64,000 nucleotides of DNA. It comes from Pelagibaculum spongiae (lineage in GTDB: Bacteria; Pseudomonadota; Gammaproteobacteria; Enterobacterales; Pelagibaculaceae). The position numbers and the translations under genes are program-made. Shown piece by piece: positions 17,246-25,132 of this stretch (position 1 is its first letter; each line of letters opens with the position of its first letter). The stretch is from contig NZ_QDDL01000017.1 of assembly GCF_003097315.1 (NCBI RefSeq), positions 1-64,000 on the forward strand. Direction: 5' to 3'. Under the pieces are notes generated by a model. It was not told where the DNA came from. It did not search any database and worked only from the letters and a program-made list of their open reading frames with translations.

Positions 17246-18070
17246 TCATAGTGAATCTAGCAAGGCTTTTACGGGTGAAGGCTGTTGTATTTGATGACGA
17301 CTATGTTGATGTTTCGCTCGAATGCTTATGCAACTTTGCTGCGCTAATATGCGAGCATTATTATTTTCATCAGTTAATAGCTCGCTATTGATGCAGGGTA
17401 AATAATGAATATGGGCAGTAATAGGCGGTGCAGCTAACAAGCGAAATAAGTGCTGATGAAATGTATCATCGCCAATAAAAGGTGCAATTTGGTAATCTGC
17501 GCTCTGGCCAGTGAAGTATTGAATCAAAATTGGCTGAATCGGTTTTTTGGCGATAATGGCTGAGCTAAAAAGTTTTGGATGAAAATTCAGTACCGATTGA
17601 CCATCACTGCTAGTGCCTTCAGCATAAATCAAAACAGATTGTTGTCGGTGCAGACTTTCAGCGATTTGTCGGTTAATTGAACGGCTGCAATGTCCTTGGC
17701 GATTAATAAACAAAGTGCCGGCCAACGTGGCTAACTTGCCAATTAGTGGCCATTGCCGAACTTCACTTTTTGCCAGAAAAAATACCGATTGCTGACTACC
17801 GGTAATGACAATGTCTAACCAGGATATATGGTTAGAAACTACTAGGCTACCCGGCTGCAGAGCCTGACCAAAAGTTTTTACTTTAACGCCAATAATCTTT
17901 AGAAAAAGCTGCTGCCAATGTCGCGCTAATTTTAATTGAAGTCGTCGTTGCTGCTGTGGGCATTTTACAATTGCTACATATATCGCCAAGAAATAGCCAT
18001 AAATTAAAAGAAAAACAATCAACAATAACTTAATTGGAATTGTAGCTTGGATTAATAATCGATTGATCAT
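17246..18070 (-). CDS. Lysophospholipid/lyso-ornithine lipid acyltransferase (OlsA/PlsC family)
   Basis: Membrane acyltransferase of 274 residues from ATG 18070; a GTG at 18079 adds three. It has an N-terminal membrane segment (about 11-35) and the catalytic HISWLD box (H81, D86). FINRQG corresponds to motif II. The third block reads YAEGTSSDG (about 149-157), closer to the EGTTSDG form of OlsA-type proteins than to the EGTR of PlsC. It directly follows an OlsB-like N-acyltransferase gene with no gap, the usual olsB-olsA order of ornithine-lipid synthesis. Plain lysophosphatidate acylation remains possible. Confidence 0.78.
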   Translation of the reverse strand: MINRLLIQATIPIKLLLIVFLLIYGYFLAIYVAIVKCPQQQRRLQLKLARHWQQLFLKIIGVKVKTFGQALQPGSLVVSNHISWLDIVITGSQQSVFFLAKSEVRQWPLIGKLATLAGTLFINRQGHCSRSINRQIAESLHRQQSVLIYAEGTSSDGQSVLNFHPKLFSSAIIAKKPIQPILIQYFTGQSADYQIAPFIGDDTFHQHLFRLLAAPPITAHIHYLPCINSELLTDENNNARILAQQSCISIRAKHQHSRHQIQQPSPVKALLDSL

Positions 18071-18079
18071 AAATAACAC

Positions 18080-18937
18080 CTATTTCAGCAGTACATGGCG
18101 AGCGAAGTGGTTGAGGTATTTGGCGGGCATGTCATTAATATTCATTAGGATGAAAATATCGGCACAATTAAAATCCGAATCCCAGCAGGGTGCACCAATT
18201 GCTTTGGCTCCCATGCGTAAGTAGCTTTTTAATAAAGGTGGTGTTTTGTTTTTTTTATTCGATAAGTTAGAGCAGTCTTCAGCATTGATCAGTTGGGATA
18301 GTTGTCGTTCAATATGAAACGGCAGCGGGGTAGCCGGTGAAACACTATAATTATTGGCTGTTTCAGATTGCCCAATGGTACTTTTTTGTAATGTATTGAG
18401 CGTGGAATGTAATGCATGGCAATTATCATCTAACGGAATGCTGCAACAGCCGAATAACCACTGATAATCGTGTTCAACTAAGTAACTGGTCAGTGCACTC
18501 CACAGCGTGGTTAGTCCTGCACCGGTTCGGTAGTCTGGATGAATGCAAGTTCGCCCCAACTCCATTTTTTTACCCGGCAATGCTTTCACTTCCTGCAAAT
18601 CAAACTCGTTCTCGGAATAAAAATGGCCAATTTCGATGGCTTGTTGATCATTGATTAAACGGGTGTAGGCAATGATCTTGTTTTGCTGGTCGCAAACCAG
18701 CAGGTGATCGCAAATCGTATCAAACTGATCTTTATCTAGCTCAGGGTGATCAAATTGAGCGCCATATTCTTCGCTAAATACTCGGTGCCTTAGCCTTTGT
18801 GCTTGCTCGATTAACAGCGGGTCACGGGTAAAAATGGCTGTCAATTGAGTCGCGCTTGATGATGTTTGCGAAAGCGACTTCGCGGGTAATTGCTCGCTAG
18901 CATCAACTTGTAGTGTGTTCTGCTGATTGTGTCGCAT
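18080..18937 (-). CDS. OlsB-like N-acyltransferase (GNAT fold, ornithine lipid synthesis)
   Basis: A 285-residue protein with an acyl-ACP:amino acid N-acyltransferase domain (about 30-270). Family blocks are RHRVFSEEYGAQFDHPELDK, DQFDTICDHLLVCD, MELGRTCIHPDYRTGAGLTT and LFGCCSIPLDD. OlsB makes lyso-ornithine lipid, which OlsA then acylates; the next gene is an OlsA-like acyltransferase. A poorly conserved Ser/Thr/Gln-rich stretch forms the first 30 residues. The last part (LRMGAKAIGAPCWDSDFNCADIFILM) matches the C-terminal block of this family. Substrate identity is inferred from family and gene pairing. Confidence 0.82.
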   Translation of the reverse strand: MRHNQQNTLQVDASEQLPAKSLSQTSSSATQLTAIFTRDPLLIEQAQRLRHRVFSEEYGAQFDHPELDKDQFDTICDHLLVCDQQNKIIAYTRLINDQQAIEIGHFYSENEFDLQEVKALPGKKMELGRTCIHPDYRTGAGLTTLWSALTSYLVEHDYQWLFGCCSIPLDDNCHALHSTLNTLQKSTIGQSETANNYSVSPATPLPFHIERQLSQLINAEDCSNLSNKKNKTPPLLKSYLRMGAKAIGAPCWDSDFNCADIFILMNINDMPAKYLNHFARHVLLK

Positions 18938-19065
18938 GGTCTATTCCATATAACAAAGCGTCACAGCAAGGTTGGTTGGCTAATGGGACTTTCCGGTGAC
19001 AATCAGTTGAAACTTATATGACTGTATTTGGTAAAATGCCGGGTAATTGAATTGTGAGAAGTGTT

Positions 19066-19389
19066 ATGGATCGCCTAGTCAGTGCTTTAGATGCTCTGGA
19101 AGCATCAATGAAACAGAAAGATTTGTGGGAAACAGAAATGCCATCTGCTGAAGCGATGGCTAGTACTGCGCCTTTTAGTTGCGACACCATGGGATTTAAC
19201 CAGTGGCTGCAGTTTATTTTCTTGCCAAAAATTCGTCAGATGATCGAGCAAGGCGAGCCATTGCCCGGTAAATGTGAACTGGCCAGTATGGGGATTCATT
19301 TTGTGGGTCAAAAGGGTCTGAAGGATGTCATGCCATTTCTGAAAAGCCTCAAGCAGATTGATAACTGCTTTGAACAAAACCTGCACTAG
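19066..19389 (+). CDS. YqcC-like (DUF446) protein
   Basis: A small soluble protein of 107 residues from ATG 19066, chosen because GAGAAG sits at the right distance; GTG 19054 is less likely. The sequence (LVSALDALEASMKQKDLWET, FSCDTMGFNQWLQFIFLPKI, QGEPLPGKCELASMGIHFVG) matches the DUF446/YqcC family, all-helical bundles of unknown function. In E. coli yqcC sits beside truC; here it stands alone between divergent and convergent neighbours. Its stop is 21 bases from the stop of the convergent antiporter gene, with no clear terminator between. Confidence 0.88.
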   Translation: MDRLVSALDALEASMKQKDLWETEMPSAEAMASTAPFSCDTMGFNQWLQFIFLPKIRQMIEQGEPLPGKCELASMGIHFVGQKGLKDVMPFLKSLKQIDNCFEQNLH

Positions 19390-19410
19390 GAAAATTCAAA
19401 ATGGTCAAAT

Positions 19411-21387
19411 TTAGTTGCCGCTGAGTAAGGTTTCTTCTGCGGCTTCTATCTGTTCCTGATTTCCAAGTAAAACCACCGTATCAAACCTGTGTAATACCAA
19501 GTCAGCCTGCTCAGCGTTAATGCTACGGTTACGGCGGCGAATGGTTTTGATGATCGCGCCGCCGCGCTTCATTTTCTGTTTCACATCGATTAATGGTTTA
19601 TCAATTGCCCAAGCATTGGCGTCGAGTGTGATGGCGTGTCGCCTTGGTTGTTGGGTTTGCATTTCTAGACGAATACCCGGCAAATAGCCCTGTAATAATT
19701 GGTAATCTTGATTGCGGGTTTGGTGAATTAATTCATCAATCACAGTTTGTGAAGTACCTAGTTGCTGCAGCACTCTGTTGGCCAACTGCAAGGTACTTTC
19801 ATCGCCTTCTCGTAAAATGGAGTTGGCTCCGGCTGCAATTAATTCATCTAGATGACGGCTACGGCGGCAGCGAACCAAGATGGATATCTCAGGTGCTAGA
19901 CTTCGAGCATGGTTAATCACCTTGCAAGCCAAGCTCCAGTTATCAAAACTGATCACTAATAAACTGGCGCGCTCTATACCGGCTGCTGATAAAATAGCTC
20001 GGTGGCTCGCATCGCCATAAACCACGCGTTCACCTGCAGTCAGTGATTCTGAAGTTCGTATCGGGTCTCTGTCGAGTGCCAGCCAGCGAATAGACAGCTG
20101 ATCTAACAACCGGCCTAGCCCTTGGCCAGAACGCCCAAAGCCACAAATTAAAACATGCTGGCGCATAGTGCTGGCACGAATCACCACTTCTTCGGGAGTT
20201 TGTTGGGTATCGAGCTTCCACGGTTGACTGGGTAACTTTTTGGCCAGCCAGTCGGCTTCTCGAATTAAAAATGGCGTAATCAGCATGCTGAAAATCAAAC
20301 TGGCTAACACTTGCTGTGATAAAGCATCTGGCACCAAATGGTGCTGATCAGCCAGCGCTAAAATTACAAAACCAAATTCTCCACCTTGGGCGACATATAA
20401 ACCGGCCCTGACAGAGTCGATCATTGAGCTACGAGAAATCATGCTTAAGATCGTTACTAGTCCGGCCTTGCAGACAATAATCGCGGCGGTCAGGCCGATA
20501 ATGGTCCACGGATGTTCTAGCAAGAAAGGGAAGCTAAGCTTCATGCCGATGGTAATAAAAAACAGCCCGAGCAAAATATCGCGAAAAGGGCGTATTTCAG
20601 CTTCGATCTGATGACGGAAGTGAGTTTCACCTAGCATTACACCGGCTAAAAATGCCCCGAGTGCCATTGAAAGGCCAGCCAAACTGGTGATCCAAGCGGT
20701 TAATAGCGCAACCAATAAAGCGGCAAGGGCAAACAGTTCATCGGAACCCGTCTGTGCTGCTTCATGAAAAATTCTTGGCAATAACCAACGGCCCACTGTC
20801 AGCAGTGCTAAAAAAATCACAGCACCTTTGGCTACTGCCCAGCCAAGTTCACTGGCGAGTTGATCTCCGCTGCCGAGTGTTAATGCCGGGACAATAATCA
20901 GAAATGGAATCGCGGCGAGATCTTGAAATAACAAGATTGCAATGGCAGTTTGGCTAGATTGAGTGTGTAGCTTGGCTTGTTGTGATAATTGGCGAGTCAC
21001 TATAGCGGTTGATGAAAGTGCCATAGCTGCTGAAATAACAAATGCAGCTTGCCAGCTAATACCGAGCCACAAACTAATAAAAAAAACTGAGCCAGTAGAA
21101 ATAATTACTTGTGCACCGCCGATGCCAAACACTCGATAGCGCAGTGCGTAAAGCTGAGGGATTGAAAATTCCAGACCAAGGGTGAATAGTAAAAGTACCA
21201 CGCCGAGCTCAGCTATTAATTCGACGCTATGCTGATCATTCACTAATGCTAATGCATGTGGGCCGATTGCCAAACCGACCAAGAGAAAGCCCAATATTGC
21301 CGGTAATGCCAGTCGGCTCAACAGTGCAATCACCAACACTGAAGCGGATAACATCACCAAAAATTCTGCAAGAAGATGTTCGCTCAT
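19411..21387 (-). CDS. Kef-type monovalent cation:proton antiporter with RCK domain
   Basis: CPA2-family transporter of 658 residues from ATG 21387; a TTG at 21417 adds ten. About twelve hydrophobic segments span residues 1-380, including the LGVVLLLFTLGLEF and FAALALLVALLTAWITSLAGLSMALGAFLAGVMLGE blocks typical of KefB/KefC. An NAD-binding RCK_N domain (VLICGFGRSGQGLGRLL, about 405) and an RCK_C/TrkA-C domain (about 570-650) follow. Such proteins exchange K+ or Na+ for H+ in pH and electrophile defence. No KefF/KefG-type ancillary gene is adjacent, so glutathione gating cannot be assumed. Confidence 0.88.
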   Translation of the reverse strand: MSEHLLAEFLVMLSASVLVIALLSRLALPAILGFLLVGLAIGPHALALVNDQHSVELIAELGVVLLLFTLGLEFSIPQLYALRYRVFGIGGAQVIISTGSVFFISLWLGISWQAAFVISAAMALSSTAIVTRQLSQQAKLHTQSSQTAIAILLFQDLAAIPFLIIVPALTLGSGDQLASELGWAVAKGAVIFLALLTVGRWLLPRIFHEAAQTGSDELFALAALLVALLTAWITSLAGLSMALGAFLAGVMLGETHFRHQIEAEIRPFRDILLGLFFITIGMKLSFPFLLEHPWTIIGLTAAIIVCKAGLVTILSMISRSSMIDSVRAGLYVAQGGEFGFVILALADQHHLVPDALSQQVLASLIFSMLITPFLIREADWLAKKLPSQPWKLDTQQTPEEVVIRASTMRQHVLICGFGRSGQGLGRLLDQLSIRWLALDRDPIRTSESLTAGERVVYGDASHRAILSAAGIERASLLVISFDNWSLACKVINHARSLAPEISILVRCRRSRHLDELIAAGANSILREGDESTLQLANRVLQQLGTSQTVIDELIHQTRNQDYQLLQGYLPGIRLEMQTQQPRRHAITLDANAWAIDKPLIDVKQKMKRGGAIIKTIRRRNRSINAEQADLVLHRFDTVVLLGNQEQIEAAEETLLSGN

Positions 21388-21538
21388 ACTGCTTGAGTTT
21401 ATTAAATCATCCTTCAAGCATAGAGCTAGAATTAGCAGTTCGTCTTATCCATATCTGTTCTATGGTTGAAATTGTTAATTTTGGGCGTATAAAGAGCGAG
21501 TTGGGCTGGTAATAGCCATAATTAACGGAGATTCCAGA

Positions 21539-22147
21539 TTGAGTAAGCAAGTTTTGGATTCAATCATAGTAACGCCTGAAGCAATCACCTACCTTGCTGA
21601 GCTTTTAGCTAAGCAAAATGTAGAAGGTATGGGGGTCAGAGTTTCTGTCAGCCAAGGTGGTACGCCACAAGCCCAAACCTGTTTTGCCTATTGTCGACCA
21701 GGCGAAGAGCAAGAAGCGGATATTAAATTGCCATTTGATGGTTTTATCATGCATCTTGATCAACCAAGCCTGCCTTATTTGAAAGAGGCAAGTGTCGATT
21801 ATGATTCTGATGAATTAGGTGGTGGCCAGTTAACCATTAAGGCGCCGAATGCCAAGCGTTTTCATATTGATGAAAACAGCTCGGTATCAGATAAGGTGAC
21901 TTATTTCTTAGTGAATGAAGTCAACCCGTCGCTGGCAGCTCACGGTGGTATGGTTCAACTGATAGAAATGATCGAAGATGACACGGTTGCTATTTTGCAG
22001 TTTGGTGGTGGTTGTCAGGGTTGTGGCATGGTCGATGTGACGCTAAAAGATGGTGTCGAAAAAACCTTGCTAGAACGTATTCCTGAGCTGAAAGGCGTTA
22101 AGGATATGACTGACCACAGCGTGACTGAAAACGCATTCTATAAGTAG
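21539..22147 (+). CDS. nfuA: Fe-S cluster carrier protein NfuA
   Basis: Delivers [4Fe-4S] clusters to target enzymes, mainly under stress. The 202-residue protein has a degenerate A-type carrier domain (about 10-105) and a NifU-like C-terminal domain with the cluster cysteines C159 and C162 in GGGCQGCGMVDVTLKDGVEK. The start is TTG 21539 with GGAG at ideal spacing and no ATG in frame nearby. This unusual codon may keep translation low. Length is slightly above the E. coli protein (191). Monocistronic in this window. Confidence 0.94.
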   Translation: MSKQVLDSIIVTPEAITYLAELLAKQNVEGMGVRVSVSQGGTPQAQTCFAYCRPGEEQEADIKLPFDGFIMHLDQPSLPYLKEASVDYDSDELGGGQLTIKAPNAKRFHIDENSSVSDKVTYFLVNEVNPSLAAHGGMVQLIEMIEDDTVAILQFGGGCQGCGMVDVTLKDGVEKTLLERIPELKGVKDMTDHSVTENAFYK

Positions 22148-22187
22148 AATTAGTATTGATTGCTGCAGCCAGTGTGCTGGCTATCCG

Positions 22188-22610
22188 TTAGCTAGTGAAC
22201 GGCTGTAGTAATTGGTCATCCCACCGATAGTCTACATTCCAATTGTTATAACTCACCGCACGATTTAAGCGACAGCAAGCTTGTTGTTTGGAAAAATCTA
22301 CCACGGCGTGCGGGTAGTCATTTAAAACTAATACCACGGCATCTTCCTTTTCTGACCAAGCGATTTGTAGCTCTACATCCTGGTCTGGCTTATCAACACC
22401 TTCCACATAATAAATGGTCAATGTTTCTAGCAAAGGAGACTCGGTCAGTGAGGAATCCAGCATATGAAGCATGCCTTGGACACCGTCATCTTCAAATATG
22501 ACGCCCCATCGACCATTGCTGGCTTGTGACTCTACAACCAATTCCTGGCCGACTAAAAAGGTTTCTTCTTCAGTAATGATTGGTGTTGGCATGATGTTCT
22601 GAAATGACAA
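22188..22610 (-). CDS. DUF2251-like protein
   Basis: A 140-residue acidic soluble protein. The order of blocks fits the DUF2251 family as I remember it: VGQELVVESQASNGRWGVIF then EDDGVQGMLHMLD, ETLTIYYVEGVDKPDQDVEL, QIAWSEKEDAVVLVLNDYPH and AVVDFSKQQACCR. Function unknown. It is probably all-beta. It converges on nfuA with 40 bases between the stops, and no clear terminator is visible there. Confidence 0.68.
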   Translation of the reverse strand: MSFQNIMPTPIITEEETFLVGQELVVESQASNGRWGVIFEDDGVQGMLHMLDSSLTESPLLETLTIYYVEGVDKPDQDVELQIAWSEKEDAVVLVLNDYPHAVVDFSKQQACCRLNRAVSYNNWNVDYRWDDQLLQPFTS

Positions 22611-22629
22611 GTCTGTATGGCGGCGGAGT

Positions 22630-22679
22630 ATATACCCAAACTACTTCAAGACGCACACCTTGAAGTAGTTTGGGTATAT
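22630..22679. repeat. Perfect 21-bp inverted repeat
   Basis: The 21-base arm ATATACCCAAACTACTTCAAG (22630-22650, written here as 20 bases ATATACCCAAACTACTTCAA plus G) is followed after eight bases by its exact reverse complement at 22659-22679. The TATACCC...CTTCAAG type of palindrome recalls REP-like dispersed palindromes of enterobacteria and vibrios. No second copy was noticed in this window. It has no T-run and is not a standard terminator. It sits just upstream of the DUF2251-like gene. Confidence 0.9.
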
Positions 22680-22748
22680 CAGCAACTCAAAGCGCTACCG
22701 TAATTGAGCTGGCTCACTGATATCGCTCAGGATTTTATCTTAGTGAAA

Positions 22749-22777
22749 TTGACCTTGGCTGACCGATTGGTTAGCAT
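22749..22777 (+). promoter_or_regulatory. Candidate sigma-70 promoter for a small transcript
   Basis: TTGACC (22749-22754) and TAGCAT (22772-22777) are separated by exactly 17 bases, matching the sigma-70 spacing with five and four of six consensus bases. No protein gene follows on this strand before the hairpins at 22787-22854. Confidence 0.4.
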
Positions 22778-22783
22778 GGCAAA

Positions 22784-22854
22784 ATCGAGTCAACGCCTTG
22801 ACTCATACCCCCTTCGGCCCTGGCTGCTATCCTCGGAACCCGGGCCTTTTTTTT
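22784..22854 (+). ncRNA. Candidate small RNA
   Basis: Downstream of the candidate promoter lie a perfect 7-bp hairpin (GAGTCAA with TTGACTC, 22787-22804) and then a GC-rich hairpin (GGCCC... with ...GGGCC, about 22816-22846). A run of eight T follows. That is the shape of a short, intrinsically terminated transcript of about 70 nt. The nearest genes are on the other strand, so it is not simply the end of a plus-strand gene. No RNA family was recognised. Confidence 0.4.
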
Positions 22855-22914
22855 GTCTGCATTTTGTCTAGAATAATTTATTTTTATTTCTTGTAGGAAT
22901 GTCCTTTCAATTGA

Positions 22915-23100
22915 CTACCGCCAAACCTTAACTTGAGCGAATTCTCCTGGTTGGCACTCAAGCCAGCAATCTTGTTGCTTGGTAAAAACAAATTTATTTC
23001 CCAGTAGATAGCCATCTCGACGTTTCCCTAAAACGGTCGCGCTTACCAGTCGTCCTTGCTGCTTTGCAATACAAAACCTATCGGGTGAAATCCGCTGCAT
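22915..23100 (-). CDS. Small hypothetical protein (61 aa)
   Basis: A 61-residue basic protein. A perfect Shine-Dalgarno (AGGAGG) lies four bases upstream of the ATG, strong evidence that it is translated. The sequence alternates hydrophobic and charged residues (GRLVSATVLGKRRDGYLLGN) as in a small beta-barrel, and has two cysteines (C11, C45). I do not recognise the family. It is separate from its neighbours by 300 bases on each side. Confidence 0.7.
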   Translation of the reverse strand: MQRISPDRFCIAKQQGRLVSATVLGKRRDGYLLGNKFVFTKQQDCWLECQPGEFAQVKVWR

Positions 23101-23414
23101 ATTGCCTCCTGGAGAATGAAGGTTGGTGAGTGACTGCAGGGTGTCAGGTGATTTAGCCTGTCCAGTCTTAGAATAACTTGCTGATTTTTATATTCAACAA
23201 TTTAACTGTGACCGTTTTGTGGCAAATGGAAGGTAGTTAGGCCTGATAAAACGAGTGAATGTCAGCTATAGCCTTTTATTGACTTGGGTCGGTTGAGCTT
23301 GGTGCTTGTGGGCTATATCTATAGTCATAGATTAAATTGAATTTTTTTATTAGGCCGAAACAAGCAGTCTTTGCACTAAATGTTATCTGCTTGGGCTTAC
23401 CTCAGGAGTAATGA
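23101..23414. other. Intergenic region upstream of pepD
   Basis: A divergent interval of 314 bases between the 61-residue ORF and pepD. It should contain both promoters. The pepD ribosome-binding site CAGGAG lies eight bases before its ATG. No clear -35/-10 pair, operator or RNA structure is recognised. Confidence 0.4.
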
Positions 23415-24869
23415 ATGTCTCTCAGCCAACTAGTCCCAGAATCCTTTTGGCGCCATTTCGAAGGCTTGTGTCAGATTCCTCGTCCTTCAGGTCATGAAGC
23501 ACGGGTCAGCGAATGGATTCAGGGGTATGCCGATCGAAAAGGTCTGCAATGCATCAAAGATGAAGCCGGCAACCTGATCATTCGCAAGCCTGCACGTAAA
23601 GGTAAAGAGCATATACCAGGTATTGTTTTGCAAGGACACTTAGATATTGTGCCGCAAAAAGAGCCGGACAGCTTGCATGACTTTAAGATGGACCCAATTG
23701 AGACTCTGATTGAGGGTGACTGGGTTACGGCTAATGGCACTACTTTAGGTGCCGACAATGGCGCAGGCGTTGCAGCAGCTCTGGCTATTCTGGACGATCC
23801 ATATTTACAGCACGGTCCTTTGGAAGTGTTGCTAACAGTCAATGAAGAAGATGGCATGGACGGTGCCTTTGGACTCAAGCCAAATCTATTACAAGGTAAA
23901 TATCTGCTTAACCTAGATTCGGAAGATGAAGGTGAAGTGTATGTCGGTTGTGCCGGCGGTGTTGATGTCACAGTGACTTCCTCGCTGGAGCAGCAACCAT
24001 TAGCGCCAGAGTTCATTCCGGTTAAATTGAGTGTTAGCGGTTTAAAGGGCGGCCACTCTGGCATCAATATTAATTCTGGTCGTATCAGCGCGATTAAATT
24101 AATGGTTCGCTTGTTGCGAAAGCTTCAATCGATTGACTTCCGTTTGGTCAGCATGGATGGCGGTGGTTTACGAAATGCAATTCCATCAACTGCTGATGTG
24201 GTGGTTGCTGTAACCGCCAGTAAAGTGGCTGAATTTCAGCAGCTGGTGCAAAGTGTTTTTGCCAGCATTGCCAGTGAGTCTTCGATTAGCGAACCAAACA
24301 TGCAGCTGCAAGCTGAAATGATTGACCGGGATATCGAACTTTTCGGCTTACATATGGTTGAACAGCGTAAGTTCTTGCAGGTGATGCATGCAGTACAAAA
24401 TGGTGTGCAACAAATGTCTGATGAAGTAGCTGGCGTTGTCGAAACATCTTCCAATATTGGTATCGTAAAACTGAAAAAAGGTGAGTTGCAAGTTTTCTCG
24501 CTGGTTCGCAGTTTGAAAGATAGTGCTCGGCAAAATTTAGCGGAATCGATCGCTGATTGCTTCCGTTTAATGAATGCCGATGTAGCATTTGAAGGTGCTT
24601 ACCCTGGCTGGCAACCAAGAGTTAGTTCTGGCCTGCTGACTCAATTTCAGGCAGTTCATCAGCGATTATTTAATCAGCCAGCGAAAGTGAAGGTAATCCA
24701 TGCGGGTTTGGAGTGCGGTATTTTCTCTGCGGCTTATCCGGCAATGGAAATGATCTCGATTGGCCCGACGATTAAATATCCTCACTCACCAGCTGAGAAA
24801 ATGAGTATTTCTTCAGTGCAGCAATTTTGGACCTTGTTATCAGCCACTTTAGAATCGATAGATCGTTAA
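23415..24869 (+). CDS. pepD: Aminoacyl-histidine dipeptidase (peptidase D)
   Basis: Cytosolic M20-family zinc dipeptidase that splits Xaa-His and other dipeptides. The 484-residue length matches PepD. Metal and catalytic residues are visible: H75 and D77 in VLQGHLDIVPQ, D114 in TTLGADNGAG, and E144/E145 in LLTVNEEDGMDGA. A further ligand region is HAGLECGIF with the late PHSPAEKMSI. The dimerisation lid domain with SGLKGGHSGININSGRI lies in the middle. CAGGAG precedes the ATG. It has its own terminator downstream. Confidence 0.95.
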   Translation: MSLSQLVPESFWRHFEGLCQIPRPSGHEARVSEWIQGYADRKGLQCIKDEAGNLIIRKPARKGKEHIPGIVLQGHLDIVPQKEPDSLHDFKMDPIETLIEGDWVTANGTTLGADNGAGVAAALAILDDPYLQHGPLEVLLTVNEEDGMDGAFGLKPNLLQGKYLLNLDSEDEGEVYVGCAGGVDVTVTSSLEQQPLAPEFIPVKLSVSGLKGGHSGININSGRISAIKLMVRLLRKLQSIDFRLVSMDGGGLRNAIPSTADVVVAVTASKVAEFQQLVQSVFASIASESSISEPNMQLQAEMIDRDIELFGLHMVEQRKFLQVMHAVQNGVQQMSDEVAGVVETSSNIGIVKLKKGELQVFSLVRSLKDSARQNLAESIADCFRLMNADVAFEGAYPGWQPRVSSGLLTQFQAVHQRLFNQPAKVKVIHAGLECGIFSAAYPAMEMISIGPTIKYPHSPAEKMSISSVQQFWTLLSATLESIDR

Positions 24870-24888
24870 AAAATTTAAGTATGTAGTT

Positions 24889-24917
24889 GAAAGCCGGTCT
24901 TATGATCGGCTTTTTTT
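24889..24917 (+). terminator. Terminator of pepD
   Basis: AAAGCCGGTC and GATCGGCTTT form the stem around TTAT, followed by T residues, 20 bases after the pepD stop. Confidence 0.9.
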
Positions 24918-25132
24918 ATTTACAGGTAATGTATTTTGCATGCAGACAGGATGCTGTTGCGACATAGCATTCAGTGATGAATGTTTTAATTTGAAAAAAA
25001 TAGCCTTTAAAAAATCAATGTTGTTAACTGGTTAGTCGATTCTCGGGGGGAGGGTGCCTAGTCTTAGACCTGTTTGTTTAATTTCGAACTGCCGAGTAGC
25101 AACAGCGATTCGTTTTTTATAAGGCTTAAATT

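Noticed and set aside
22784-22854. tRNA-like reading of the double hairpin
   Set aside because: No acceptor stem, T-arm consensus or CCA-type geometry can be formed; only the small-RNA reading is retained.
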